DNA of 38,285 nt, taken from NCBI GenBank assembly GCA_015065505.1, contig SVQE01000021.1, positions 1 through 38,285 on the forward strand. Reading direction: 5' to 3'. Under the pieces are notes generated by a model. The model worked only from the letters and a program-made list of their open reading frames with translations, was not told the origin of the DNA and did no database searches. This stretch comes from Oscillospiraceae bacterium (GTDB lineage Bacteria; Bacillota; Clostridia; Oscillospirales; Acutalibacteraceae). The position numbers were made by a program, and so were the translations under genes. Positions within the stretch are counted from its first letter, which is position 1; each line of letters starts with the position of its first letter. Shown in pieces: positions 30,137 to 38,285 of the stretch.

Positions 30137-33100
30137 TTGTTTTAACAGTTTTTGCCGATGTCCAGCCCGAGTAGTATTTCTTGCCCGAAACCGTTTTATA
30201 TGTTCTTAATCGAACATAATAGGTTTTCTTGGCTTTGAGTCCTGTTACCTTCTTTGAGGTTGTTGAATTGCTCGTTACGGTAACGGTCTTTTTATTCTTT
30301 GTAAACTTGGAATCCGTTGCACACTGAATTTCATAACCCGTGGTCTGCGTTGCCTGCTTCTTCCACTTAACGGTAAAAGCCTTGCTTGCGGCGCTTACGC
30401 TTGAAATGGTTGTTCCCTTCGGATTTATTACGAAGGTATAGGTCATAGTGCCGCTGTAGCCGTTTTTAAATTTAACAGTTGCCTTGCCCGTTCCTACATT
30501 CTTGTTTGCCGAATAAGTAACTGTGTAGTAATTCGGGTTAATCGCTTTCTTGTTTTTGTTGTAAACGGTAACAGCAGGTTTCTTCACCTTGCCGTCATAT
30601 GTGTATTTGGTTGTTGCAAGCTTTGCATAGTTGCCGCTTGATGTGGGCTTAATAAGAGTTCCCTTAACATTAATTGTGTAGGTTCCGCTGAAATTGTTAA
30701 TGCCCGTTACAAGAATCTTATATCCGCCGGTTATTGTTTTAACTTCTTCTTTATAATCTTTATCCTTAACAAGATTTGTGCCGTTATAGGTTATGCTGTT
30801 AAGCTTGCCGCCCGTTGCGTCAATAACGCACTTGCTAAGGCTTGCAGGATTTATGCGGAAGTGCATAGTAACGGTGCCTGTGCAGCCGTTTATACCCTTA
30901 ATCTTAACGCTTGCCTCGCCTGCATCTGTGTTGTTTGAATAGCCGTCAATAATATAATCCTCACCCTGAATAAGGAATTTATCAAGGTTATCGAATTTAA
31001 CGGGTTTAATTGCTCGCCCATTATTATATGTATATTGATTGGTTTTGTTGCTGTCGGCATATGCGCCGTCAAGACCAACCTTGGTTATATCGTATTTTTC
31101 GGATACGGTATACTTGATTTCCTTCTTGCTTCCGGTTGCGATAGTTTCGCTTGATGAAAGCCCTGTGAAGATAAGTCTTCCGCTTTCGCCCCAGCTTAAA
31201 CCGCCTATGGAAGAAACGCTGTAATCAGTATCAACTCTGACGCTGTGGTCGCCGATTTTCATATTCAGCGCACCTGCTTTATAGTAAAGCGCAGGAGTTG
31301 TATAGCCATTCTGTTCCCTTATGGATTCGGGCAGATACGGGAATTCAAATTCGCTGATTTCAAGCTGGTCCATACCAACCTTTTCAACAACAAAGGTCAG
31401 ATAGTAGTGACCCGAATAGTTATTACCTGCATCATAGTTGATATCAACATAATAGGTTCCTATATCCTGAATAACCGTCTTTTTAGTGTGGTTTGCATCG
31501 GAATATGCATCTATTCTGTAATCAACGCCCTCGGTGAGCTTGTTTTTATAACCGTCAACAATATTTGTTTGCGGAACAACAACATTTCCCGTAAAAACAG
31601 CGCTGTTCTGAATAACAACGGATTCATCGTCGTAGTTATCCTCATGCGAATTATCCATATCCATCGGAATAACCTTGAACGAAACCGTAGCCGAAGTATT
31701 GTTTGCGCCTTTTAAGGTCATTTCGTATGTGCCTGCATCAATAATGTCGCTTCGCTTGGGCACATCATATTCCTTTATATCAAGATACGGAATAACAACC
31801 TCATAGACCGACTGCGCTTTGCCGTTATAGATAAAGCCGTGAATATCGGTTGGAAGCGTGTGACCGTCATCATCCCTGTTTATGATATACTGGTCGTCCT
31901 TAGTTGAATAAATAAGCGCAACCCTGACTATATCCTCGCCCTCATAAACGGTTGAACGGCGAACAACATATCCGTTTTCAAGTGCATCAACATTTGAAAA
32001 GTTTATCTTTCTGAACTGATAGTCCTTAAGCGACGAAACATAGTCAGCCTCGCCGTTATCGCCCCAGTAGTCATAGATAACATACGCCTCTTCAATCGGG
32101 GTGTTGTCAATATGGAAGGGCTGCTGATGGTTCATATAACCGAAGTTAATGTTTTCGCGTCCGCAAAGGAAGTAGTTATAATCGTTTATATCAACATCCT
32201 TCAGGGATTTCTGTGCAGCAAAGGTTGTGTCAACCTCAAACCATTTATATCCGTCGCCGCTGCCGTCATCAAGCCATACATAGTTCCATTCGTGGGGGTC
32301 CGCGCCCTTGCCCGATTCCTCAACATAGTCGCCGTCAACAATTCGGCAAGGAATTCCGTTCATAACGCAGAGATAATAGAACAGCTTTGAATAGCCCTCG
32401 CAGACTGCAAGACCCTGGTCTGCATTACTGATAACGGTCAGCCCCGTAACGGTTTCCTTTCTGCTCCAGCTGTAATTATCCGGGTTAGAAAGATTGCCGA
32501 CAATCGCGCCGTAAGCTGAGTGAGAAACAGTGTATCTTTCGCTTGAAACAGGATAGCGCTCGCGGTCAGTGAAAACATCGTAGTCATACTTTGTGTTGCG
32601 AACAACATAGTCGTAGATAGTTTTAACCTTTTCATAATCGCTTGCGCCGGGCTTGATAAATCTCTCTGAGAAATCAGAGCAATATACCGCAATTTTTTCT
32701 TCCTGCTCAATAGTTGTGAAATAAGAGATATTGCTCATCGTAAAGCGGTATACATAATACCTTTTACCGCCGTTAACAGGGTCATCAAGATTGCTTGTGT
32801 ATGTTGTATAGCCGTGTGAGCCGATATTCTTTATGGATTTAAACAGATAGTCACCGCCCGATGCATTGGACGGCAAATCGCTGTCTTTTTTATAAACATC
32901 GGTGAAAACCTTACGCACGAAGTTTTCGCATGCTTCGGTAGAATCGTTAACTTCGTCGTTTTTAGTGTATTTAAACTGTTCGTCCGTTGTTGCAAAATAA
33001 TATGTTATAGTATTTCTTCTTGCTTTAAGCCTTGACTGGATATATGAAATCATTTCATCATAATCGGTGTTAAAAGCAAGCGGTGCATTATTTGAAATAC

Positions 33101-33635
33101 GGTAGTAATTGCCGTTATTTTCATTATAATACGGATAATAATCATACTCCGTGTCGGTGTATTCTATCGAGCTGAGAATGATTGTAAAGGGATAGTATCT
33201 CGGGTTCGTCTGATAGGGATAGTCGGTATCGTTTGGATAGCCGTATGTTGTGTGTGCGCCGATTGTATAGTTTTCGGTGCCGATAAGCTCGGCAACATCC
33301 GCCATAATCTCGGCATAAATTTCTGCACCGGGAACATGCGCATAGTCAACCTTTGAATTGCAGATATATGCGTAGCTTTCGTCCTTGGTTGCATATTCAA
33401 TGGTTATGCTTTTCTTGCGCGCCTGAATTTCGGTTGCAACATAATCAACTACTGAATCCCAGTCGGTATTAAACGGCTTGGGCTCGCTGTTATAAATACG
33501 GTAGTAATATCCGTCCTCATCAAGATAAGGATAATACGGGAATTTATCCGCTGCCTGAACTAAAGAAGTTACGGGCGCAAAGGAAGAAATGAGCATAACT
33601 ATTGTAAGTAATGCCGAAAAAAATCGTTTTTTCAT
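30132..33635 (-). CDS. Large secreted transglutaminase-like protein with Fn3-type C-terminus
   Basis: 1167 residues. The signal peptide is MKKRFFSALLTIVMLISSFA. Two related N-terminal modules follow (about residues 30-150 and 165-300), with FNTDWDSVVDYV and FNTDYDEMISYI at matching places. The transglutaminase core is next: GLAVCEGYSKLFYYLCVMNG with Cys412, ADPHEWNYVWL with His448 and WFEVDTTFA with Asp469, a complete triad. In bacteria such domains are usually peptidases or crosslinkers of surface proteins. Further beta-rich modules follow, then a C-terminal region (NYAKLATTKYTYDG, YYTVTYSANKNVGTGKATV and an Fn3-like end) nearly matching the end of the BspA-like protein at 9355. The ribosome site is GAGGGGGTG, seven bases before the ATG. 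It is separated by an element from the lipase gene upstream. Confidence 0.85.
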   Translation of the reverse strand: MKKRFFSALLTIVMLISSFAPVTSLVQAADKFPYYPYLDEDGYYYRIYNSEPKPFNTDWDSVVDYVATEIQARKKSITIEYATKDESYAYICNSKVDYAHVPGAEIYAEIMADVAELIGTENYTIGAHTTYGYPNDTDYPYQTNPRYYPFTIILSSIEYTDTEYDYYPYYNENNGNYYRISNNAPLAFNTDYDEMISYIQSRLKARRNTITYYFATTDEQFKYTKNDEVNDSTEACENFVRKVFTDVYKKDSDLPSNASGGDYLFKSIKNIGSHGYTTYTSNLDDPVNGGKRYYVYRFTMSNISYFTTIEQEEKIAVYCSDFSERFIKPGASDYEKVKTIYDYVVRNTKYDYDVFTDRERYPVSSERYTVSHSAYGAIVGNLSNPDNYSWSRKETVTGLTVISNADQGLAVCEGYSKLFYYLCVMNGIPCRIVDGDYVEESGKGADPHEWNYVWLDDGSGDGYKWFEVDTTFAAQKSLKDVDINDYNYFLCGRENINFGYMNHQQPFHIDNTPIEEAYVIYDYWGDNGEADYVSSLKDYQFRKINFSNVDALENGYVVRRSTVYEGEDIVRVALIYSTKDDQYIINRDDDGHTLPTDIHGFIYNGKAQSVYEVVIPYLDIKEYDVPKRSDIIDAGTYEMTLKGANNTSATVSFKVIPMDMDNSHEDNYDDESVVIQNSAVFTGNVVVPQTNIVDGYKNKLTEGVDYRIDAYSDANHTKKTVIQDIGTYYVDINYDAGNNYSGHYYLTFVVEKVGMDQLEISEFEFPYLPESIREQNGYTTPALYYKAGALNMKIGDHSVRVDTDYSVSSIGGLSWGESGRLIFTGLSSSETIATGSKKEIKYTVSEKYDITKVGLDGAYADSNKTNQYTYNNGRAIKPVKFDNLDKFLIQGEDYIIDGYSNNTDAGEASVKIKGINGCTGTVTMHFRINPASLSKCVIDATGGKLNSITYNGTNLVKDKDYKEEVKTITGGYKILVTGINNFSGTYTINVKGTLIKPTSSGNYAKLATTKYTYDGKVKKPAVTVYNKNKKAINPNYYTVTYSANKNVGTGKATVKFKNGYSGTMTYTFVINPKGTTISSVSAASKAFTVKWKKQATQTTGYEIQCATDSKFTKNKKTVTVTSNSTTSKKVTGLKAKKTYYVRLRTYKTVSGKKYYSGWTSAKTVKTK

Positions 33636-33740
33636 TCCTTTTCACCCCCTCTTTTTGGTAGTTCCTATTAATCCAACATTATAATAGCATAATTAATTTA
33701 ATTTGTAAACAGTTTATTAATAAAAGTTAATAAAGCTTAA

Positions 33741-33924
33741 CAGCTTCCCCTTGAGGGGAAGCTGTCACGAAGTGACTGATGAGGTGTCTATATGTTATGT
33801 CGATAAAAAAACACACCTCATCCACCGCAAGCGGTCCCCCTTTTGCTCGCCGCAGACGGCTAACCCCTTTGTCTGCTGCGCAGACATTTCCCCTGTCAAG
33901 GGGAATGCCTCGAGGGGAAGGTGT
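33741..33924. repeat. CCTCATC-type palindromic element
   Basis: 184 bp ending in CAGCTTCCCCTTGAGGGGAAGCTG-type arms on the left and CCTCGAGGGGAAGGTG on the right. The interior from 33810 matches 18744-18857 with about two differences. It occupies most of the 317-bp spacer between the transglutaminase start and the lipase stop. Small open frames inside it follow the repeat and are not genes. Confidence 0.85.
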
Positions 33925-33954
33925 AAAAAAAGCCCTCTTCCGAGGGCTTTTTTT
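33925..33954 (-). terminator. Terminator of the lipase-like gene
   Basis: A stem AGCCCTC/GAGGGCT with a TTCC loop, extended by A and T runs on both sides and overlapping the stop codon at 33953. Confidence 0.88.
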
Positions 33955-35449
33955 ATGCTTTAACAAGCTTATTGCTGCTGTTCTCCTTTGAGAACTGAGT
34001 TATTTTGTATTTCTTTTTAACTGCCGAAATATTGCATTTAACCTTGCCCGTTGCAAGTCTTGCAACAAGCTTTGTTGCATCGGAGTTATATTTGAAGCGC
34101 ATATGCTGAACGTCCTTCAAGAACCATGTGTTATCGGGAAGCGCGCAGGTTTTTGCATTAATAACCTTATCACCCGAAACATATTTGCCCTTTGCGTTCT
34201 TGCCTGTGAGCTTCTTGCCGTATTTAGCGGTTGTTGCGCCTGCCGAAGCATACTTTGTGTCGATAAGAACATCGGTCTGATTATATGCCTTCGAGGTTGC
34301 AGGAATGCCCATTGTGCCGTAGGAAGCAAGAATTGCAACCTCGGCGCCGCCTTTTTTAACAGCCTTAAGATTACTCTTAATTCTTCCCTGAACAGCGTGA
34401 TAATTCTTAATCTTCTTATAAAGACCGCTGCTCTTATCAAGGAAGCCGATAGCGCTCATTTCCTTAACGGCTTTATCAAAGCTGTCGTAAGGAATGCATT
34501 CCCAGAGTGATGGAATATTTCCAATCCACGGCTTAACAGCCTTGTTAAACAGCTTTTTAACATTTTTCTTGCTCTTAACAAACTCGTTAAGATAATCTGC
34601 TGCATAGCCGATTCTTACATCGCCGAGCGCATAAATCATTCTGAAAAGCGCTGCGGAAGAGCCGTTATTATAAGCGCCCTCCATACAGTCGAGATACTGA
34701 ATAATGCTCTTCTTATCAAACTTGATATCAAGCGCATATGCTCTTGAAACATCAACGCCCATAATTGCAGGGTTAACGAAAACATAACGGCTTACATCCT
34801 TATTTGATTTATAAGCATCAATATATGCAGAAAGCACTGCTCCTCCGAGCGAACAGCCAACAAGTGAAACCTTCTTGCAGCCCCTTTGTTTCTTTATCTT
34901 TTTGATATAGGAATTGAGGTCCTTCGCTGTTTTGCAGATATCCTGACGCCAGTCGTAATTAAAGCAATAAACATTCTTTGCGCCCACTTCCTTACAAAGC
35001 TGACGCGCAATGGCACTTTCGGCAACAGTTGCGTCCTTATAATAGCTTGTGTGCTTTGAAAGCGGCTCGGTCCAGTAGTTTATAACGCCCTGACCATCTT
35101 TAACATTGCCGTTTTTATCGCAGTTAAGATTTGTGTTTGCAGTCATTTTTGCAAGTGCGTTGATAAGCTTATCCTCATCAACATCTCTTTCGGGCTCCAT
35201 CATTTTAAGCACTTCGCAAACAAGGTCGTTATTTGAGAGAATTGCTGTAACAAGATTATCGCCCAAGCCGAGATTAGCAATTTCCTTCTGATTATCTGTT
35301 CCTACATTCTCATAAACAGGGTTTGCACCGAGTCCATGAATAAGAATAACCGGAACAACCTCTTCCTTTGCAAATGCGATTGAAGCACTTGAGAACGCCA
35401 TAAGCGCTGTAAGCGCTATGCAAAGGATTGATTTAAATAGTTTTTTCAT
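33953..35449 (-). CDS. Secreted alpha/beta hydrolase, lipase/acyltransferase-like
   Basis: 498 residues from the ATG at 35449 (MKKLFKSILCIALTALMAFS), after AAGAGGTG. After the signal peptide comes the lipase-type oxyanion segment VVPVILIHGLGANPVYENVG. The nucleophile elbow is LVGCSLGGAVLSAY with Ser200. The segment CFNYDWRQDICKTAKDLNSY resembles LCAT-type phospholipid acyltransferase/lipases. An acidic residue and a late His (VQHMRF) could complete the triad, but I cannot assign them with certainty. Substrate unknown; lipids or esters outside the cell are likely. Its ribosome site lies next to a palindromic element at 35471. Confidence 0.8.
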   Translation of the reverse strand: MKKLFKSILCIALTALMAFSSASIAFAKEEVVPVILIHGLGANPVYENVGTDNQKEIANLGLGDNLVTAILSNNDLVCEVLKMMEPERDVDEDKLINALAKMTANTNLNCDKNGNVKDGQGVINYWTEPLSKHTSYYKDATVAESAIARQLCKEVGAKNVYCFNYDWRQDICKTAKDLNSYIKKIKKQRGCKKVSLVGCSLGGAVLSAYIDAYKSNKDVSRYVFVNPAIMGVDVSRAYALDIKFDKKSIIQYLDCMEGAYNNGSSAALFRMIYALGDVRIGYAADYLNEFVKSKKNVKKLFNKAVKPWIGNIPSLWECIPYDSFDKAVKEMSAIGFLDKSSGLYKKIKNYHAVQGRIKSNLKAVKKGGAEVAILASYGTMGIPATSKAYNQTDVLIDTKYASAGATTAKYGKKLTGKNAKGKYVSGDKVINAKTCALPDNTWFLKDVQHMRFKYNSDATKLVARLATGKVKCNISAVKKKYKITQFSKENSSNKLVKA

Positions 35450-35470
35450 AATGTCTACACCTCTTTTAAG

Positions 35471-35613
35471 CCTCACACCTTCTCCTTGAGGAGAAGGGGG
35501 ACCGCTTGCGGTGGATGAGGTGTGTTATCTCTTAAGCACAGTTTTTGAAAGCAATCAAAAACGAAAGACACCTCATCCGTCACTTCGTGACACCTTCCCC
35601 TCAAGGGGAAGGT
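35471..35613. repeat. CCTCATC-type palindromic element
   Basis: 143 bp. The left end is CCTCACACCTTCTCCTTGAGG, with compensating changes in its inverse GAGGAGAAGG (CTCC pairs with GGAG where other copies have CCCC/GGGG). Internal GGATGAGGTGTG and ACACCTCATC face each other, and the right end is CACCTTCCCCTCAAGGGGAAGG. It fills the spacer between the GH3 stop and the lipase start. Confidence 0.85.
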
Positions 35614-35621
35614 TTTAGATG

Positions 35622-38075
35622 TTATATTGACTTTAACAATTTCGGAAGTCTTGTAAGAGCTCCGCCGAGGCGCCAGAAAATCATATTGAAGCCTACAAAG
35701 CTTGATTCATCATCGTTGAGCATCTTAAGAAGTCCGTCAGCCATCTTTGGTGAGAAAACGCCCATACTCATTGCAATGAAGTTACGAATCGGAATCTGGG
35801 TTGCCATAGCGGCAAGCATCTTGCCGTCGCCGTTTTCTGCCGAGCCTGCCTTGCTCATAATCTTTTCAATCATTCTGCAAAGCTTGCCGCCCCACTTGGT
35901 GTGGCGTGCGTCGTTAAGACAGCAATATATATCAATCTTCTTGTTAACATCAATATCGGGGTTCGGAAGCTCGCCGTAAACTGCTGCAAAATCATCCCTT
36001 GTGATGCCTGCAACATTGTTATAGTAGTTAGGTGCGGTTGCTCTGTAATCGGGGATTTCGCATTCAACTGTTCCCTCAACCTTAACGGTTTCGCAAAGCT
36101 TGATGTCCCTGCTTGATGCGCCGACGAGAATATCAAATTCGCCTGTTTCAACGCACCAATCGTTGATATTAACATTATAGAATGCAAACGCTCTCTTGCC
36201 GAGTTCAAAGGTGATTTCGGTTTCTTCGCCTGCCTTAAGGAATACCTTTTTGAATTCACGAAGCTCTTTAACGGGACGGAAAATTGTTGATTCCTTATCC
36301 GCAACATAGAGCTGAGCAATTTCAGCGCCGTCAACATCGCCCGTATTCTTAACCTTGAACGAAACGGTTAGAGTATCTGTATCCTTAATGCTCTTTGCAG
36401 AAACCTTGAGGTCGCTGTATTCAAATGTTGTGTATGAAAGACCGAAGCCGAACGGGAAAACAACTTCCATATCAGCTGAATCATAGTATTTATAGCCGAT
36501 GAAAACGCTTTCTCTGTGTTCACTTGTAACAGGTCCGCCCGGATAGTTGCCGAAGGTCGGGTTATCCTCGAAGAAGCGCGGATATGTTTCGGTTGTTTTA
36601 CCCGAGGGGTTAACAGCACCGGTTAAAATTCTTGCAACGGCAATACCGCCAGCCTGTCCGCCAAGACCTGAGTTAAGAAGCGCCTTAACATTGTTGAGCC
36701 ACGGCATAAGAACAACCGAACCGCCTGCAAGAACAACAACTGTGTTTTCATTTGCAAGTGCAATTCTTTCAATAAGCGCATTGTGGCTTGAGGGCATTTC
36801 GATGGTTTCTCTGTCGTAGCCTTCGCCTTCGAATTCCTCTGTTAAGCCTGCGAATACGATTGCAACATCTGCATCCTTAGCAATGCTTTCAGCCTCATCA
36901 AAGAGCTGTGCGTCAATTTCATTCTTACTCTTATCGTAGCCCTTTGCATATGTAACATCAACGCCGAGAGCCTTAAGATTATCGAGCGCGTTATCAAGAT
37001 TTGAAGGATTGATAACAGATGAACCTGCGCCCTGGAAACGGGGAGACTCAGCCATCTCACCGATAACTGCAACCTTCTGACCTGCTTTAAGAGGAAGAAT
37101 GTTACCGTCATTTTTAAGAAGCTGCATTGAGCCCTCTGCAATTCTCGCAGCGATTTCATTATGCTCTTCAAAGCTGAAGGTGTGCTTTTCTTCAAGCGCA
37201 GGCTTTGATTTAACGATTAAGTCAACAACTGTGTCAACTCTTTCATCAAGAATTGCCTCGTCAAGCTCACCGTTCTTAACTGCTTCAATAATTTTCTTCT
37301 GATTAAGAGCACCCGAGGTTGGCATTTCAAGGTCTGTTCCGTTGATAAGTCCGGGAATACGGTCAACCGATGAACCCCAGTCTGTTACGAATAAGCCTTC
37401 AAAGCCCCACTCGCCTCTTGCGATTTCCTGCTGGGTGTGAGCATTCTGAGAAGCATATACGCCGTTAATCTTGTTATATGAATTCATAACTGTCCACGGC
37501 TGAGCTTCCTTAATTGCGATTTCAAATGCAGGAAGATATGTTTCGCGAAGAGTTCTTTCATCAATAATCTCGTCGATAACCATTCTGAAAGCTTCCTGTG
37601 AATTAGCGCAGAAATGCTTAAGTGAAGTACCAACGCCCTTGCTCTGAATACCCTTGATAACTGCTGCAGAGCACTTACCTGCAAGATACGGGTCCTCGCT
37701 GAAATACTCGAAGTTTCTTCCGCAAACGGGAGAACGCTTGATATTTGTTCCGGGTCCGAGAAGAACTGAAACCTGCTCTTTAAGGCATTCCTCGCCCATT
37801 GCCTCGCCTGCTTTTTCAAGAAGCTCGGGGTCCCATGAACAGGAGGAAGTTGCAGCAGGCGGAAAACAGGTTGCAGGAACCGAATTTCCAAGACCAATGC
37901 CGTTTGAAGTTTTCTTATCTGTGTTTTGCTTTCTGAGTCCGTGAGGGCCGTCTGTAACCATAATTTTCGGAAGTCCGAGTTCGGGTGCTTCCTCAAGATG
38001 CCAGTAGTCAAAGCCCGATACAAACGAAGCTTTTTGCTCAAGACTCATCTTTTTGATAATTTCAGGATGTTTCAC
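35622..38075 (-). CDS. Glycoside hydrolase family 3 (beta-glucosidase type)
   Basis: 817 residues from a GTG at 38075 after AAAGGAG; no better ATG upstream. The N-terminal TIM barrel has MVTDGPHGLRKQ, GPGTNIKRSPVCGRNFEYFS, SLKHFCANSQE and the nucleophile region GLFVTDWGSS with Asp232. The alpha/beta sandwich has VAVIGEMAESPRFQGAGSS and VVLAGGSVVLMPW. The C-terminal Fn3-like domain starts FGFGLSYTTFEYSDLKVSA. A further C-terminal extension (about residues 665-817) with LNDARHTKWGGKLCRMIEK is seen in some gut GH3 enzymes. No signal peptide, so it is probably cytoplasmic, hydrolysing imported oligosaccharides. The exact sugar cannot be told from sequence. Confidence 0.93.
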   Translation of the reverse strand: MKHPEIIKKMSLEQKASFVSGFDYWHLEEAPELGLPKIMVTDGPHGLRKQNTDKKTSNGIGLGNSVPATCFPPAATSSCSWDPELLEKAGEAMGEECLKEQVSVLLGPGTNIKRSPVCGRNFEYFSEDPYLAGKCSAAVIKGIQSKGVGTSLKHFCANSQEAFRMVIDEIIDERTLRETYLPAFEIAIKEAQPWTVMNSYNKINGVYASQNAHTQQEIARGEWGFEGLFVTDWGSSVDRIPGLINGTDLEMPTSGALNQKKIIEAVKNGELDEAILDERVDTVVDLIVKSKPALEEKHTFSFEEHNEIAARIAEGSMQLLKNDGNILPLKAGQKVAVIGEMAESPRFQGAGSSVINPSNLDNALDNLKALGVDVTYAKGYDKSKNEIDAQLFDEAESIAKDADVAIVFAGLTEEFEGEGYDRETIEMPSSHNALIERIALANENTVVVLAGGSVVLMPWLNNVKALLNSGLGGQAGGIAVARILTGAVNPSGKTTETYPRFFEDNPTFGNYPGGPVTSEHRESVFIGYKYYDSADMEVVFPFGFGLSYTTFEYSDLKVSAKSIKDTDTLTVSFKVKNTGDVDGAEIAQLYVADKESTIFRPVKELREFKKVFLKAGEETEITFELGKRAFAFYNVNINDWCVETGEFDILVGASSRDIKLCETVKVEGTVECEIPDYRATAPNYYNNVAGITRDDFAAVYGELPNPDIDVNKKIDIYCCLNDARHTKWGGKLCRMIEKIMSKAGSAENGDGKMLAAMATQIPIRNFIAMSMGVFSPKMADGLLKMLNDDESSFVGFNMIFWRLGGALTRLPKLLKSI

Positions 38076-38120
38076 TAAATAATACTCCTTTCGTTAATGA
38101 AAAATTTATTAACAGAAATA

Positions 38121-38149
38121 TTATACAATAACTTTTATCAATTTACAAT
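38121..38149 (-). promoter_or_regulatory. Promoter of the GH3 gene
   Basis: On the minus strand TTGTAA (38144-38149) and TATAAT (38121-38126) with 17 bp between them and a TTG extended -10 context. Confidence 0.65.
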
Positions 38150-38177
38150 ATTTTTTATGTAAATTATAAAATAAGTT

Positions 38178-38212
38178 GCGAGCTTCGAGCTCCGAGTTGC
38201 AAGTTTTCGGTT
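38178..38212. repeat. Heptamer tandem repeat, GCGAGCT / CCGAGTT class
   Basis: Five 7-nt units: GCGAGCT, TCGAGCT, CCGAGTT, GCAAGTT and the decayed TTCGGTT. Same class as 17845 and 18619. Nothing else is recognised from here to the window end apart from a T-arm-like 13-mer (see rejected items). Confidence 0.75.
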
Positions 38213-38285
38213 AGGCATTAGGGATTCGAACCCAGTAAGCCTTAAATTGCATATTTCACGCCCCTTTTTCCGCTTTTTGTCTTAC

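Noticed and set aside
33727-33966. Overlapping open frames on both strands between the transglutaminase and lipase genes
   Set aside because: They track the CCTCATC element and its terminator, and no start site is supported.
38221-38233. GGGATTCGAACCC, on the minus strand identical to a tRNA T-arm core
   Set aside because: The flanking bases do not extend the stem, and no acceptor, anticodon or D arm can be built in the remaining bases. At most it is a tRNA remnant.

Overview
The window (about 43% G+C by eye) looks like the chromosome of a gut-type Clostridia (Eubacteriales/Oscillospirales; I cannot fix the genus). The reasons are AGGAGG-type ribosome sites, sigma-A promoters with 17-bp spacers, BspA-like leucine-rich surface proteins, the aroQ/efp/CD1247-type neighbourhood, and many palindromic repeats between genes.

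Layout. (1) 1-8106 is part of a prophage or phage-derived element. Reading leftwards it holds a cro-like regulator, a small Cys-rich protein, small and large terminase, portal, scaffold and an N4-gp56-type major capsid protein cut by the window edge. A repressor and an ImmA/IrrE-type metallopeptidase are transcribed rightwards. Operator-like palindromes sit at the cro promoter and again just upstream of a promoter for the packaging/structural operon. No integrase, replication genes or tail genes are in view. (2) 8111-20300 carries a SHOCT membrane protein, a 1676-aa BspA-like surface protein, glnA, a CapA-like protein, a CD1247-type zinc-ribbon protein, efp, aroQ and a zinc-ribbon/proline-rich membrane protein. 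(3) 20383-24966 carries tatD, metG, a small lipoprotein and nagB. (4) 25003-30005 carries a VanZ-like protein overlapping a family-5 solute-binding lipoprotein, then on the plus strand a secreted NlpC/P60-like protein with six Fn3 domains, and rpsU. (5) 30132-38075 carries a secreted transglutaminase-like protein, a secreted lipase-like hydrolase and a GH3 glycosidase.

Genes working together. Repressor, peptidase and cro-like protein form a lysogeny switch that appears to act directly on the structural operon. The BspA-like, transglutaminase and Fn3 proteins, the lipase and the GH3 enzyme fit an extracellular or glycan-degrading lifestyle. NagB and GlnA join amino-sugar and nitrogen metabolism.

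The most unusual content lies between the genes. Nearly every long spacer carries tandem repeats of exactly 7 nt (about 16 arrays in three or more sequence classes). In two spacers a conserved 7-mer alternates with short, sequence-diverse but self-complementary hairpins (8111-8281 and 15937-16036). These are mixed with at least four families of dispersed palindromic elements, including a perfect 111-bp inverted pair shared by the prophage and the metG spacer. I do not recognise these as a named system.
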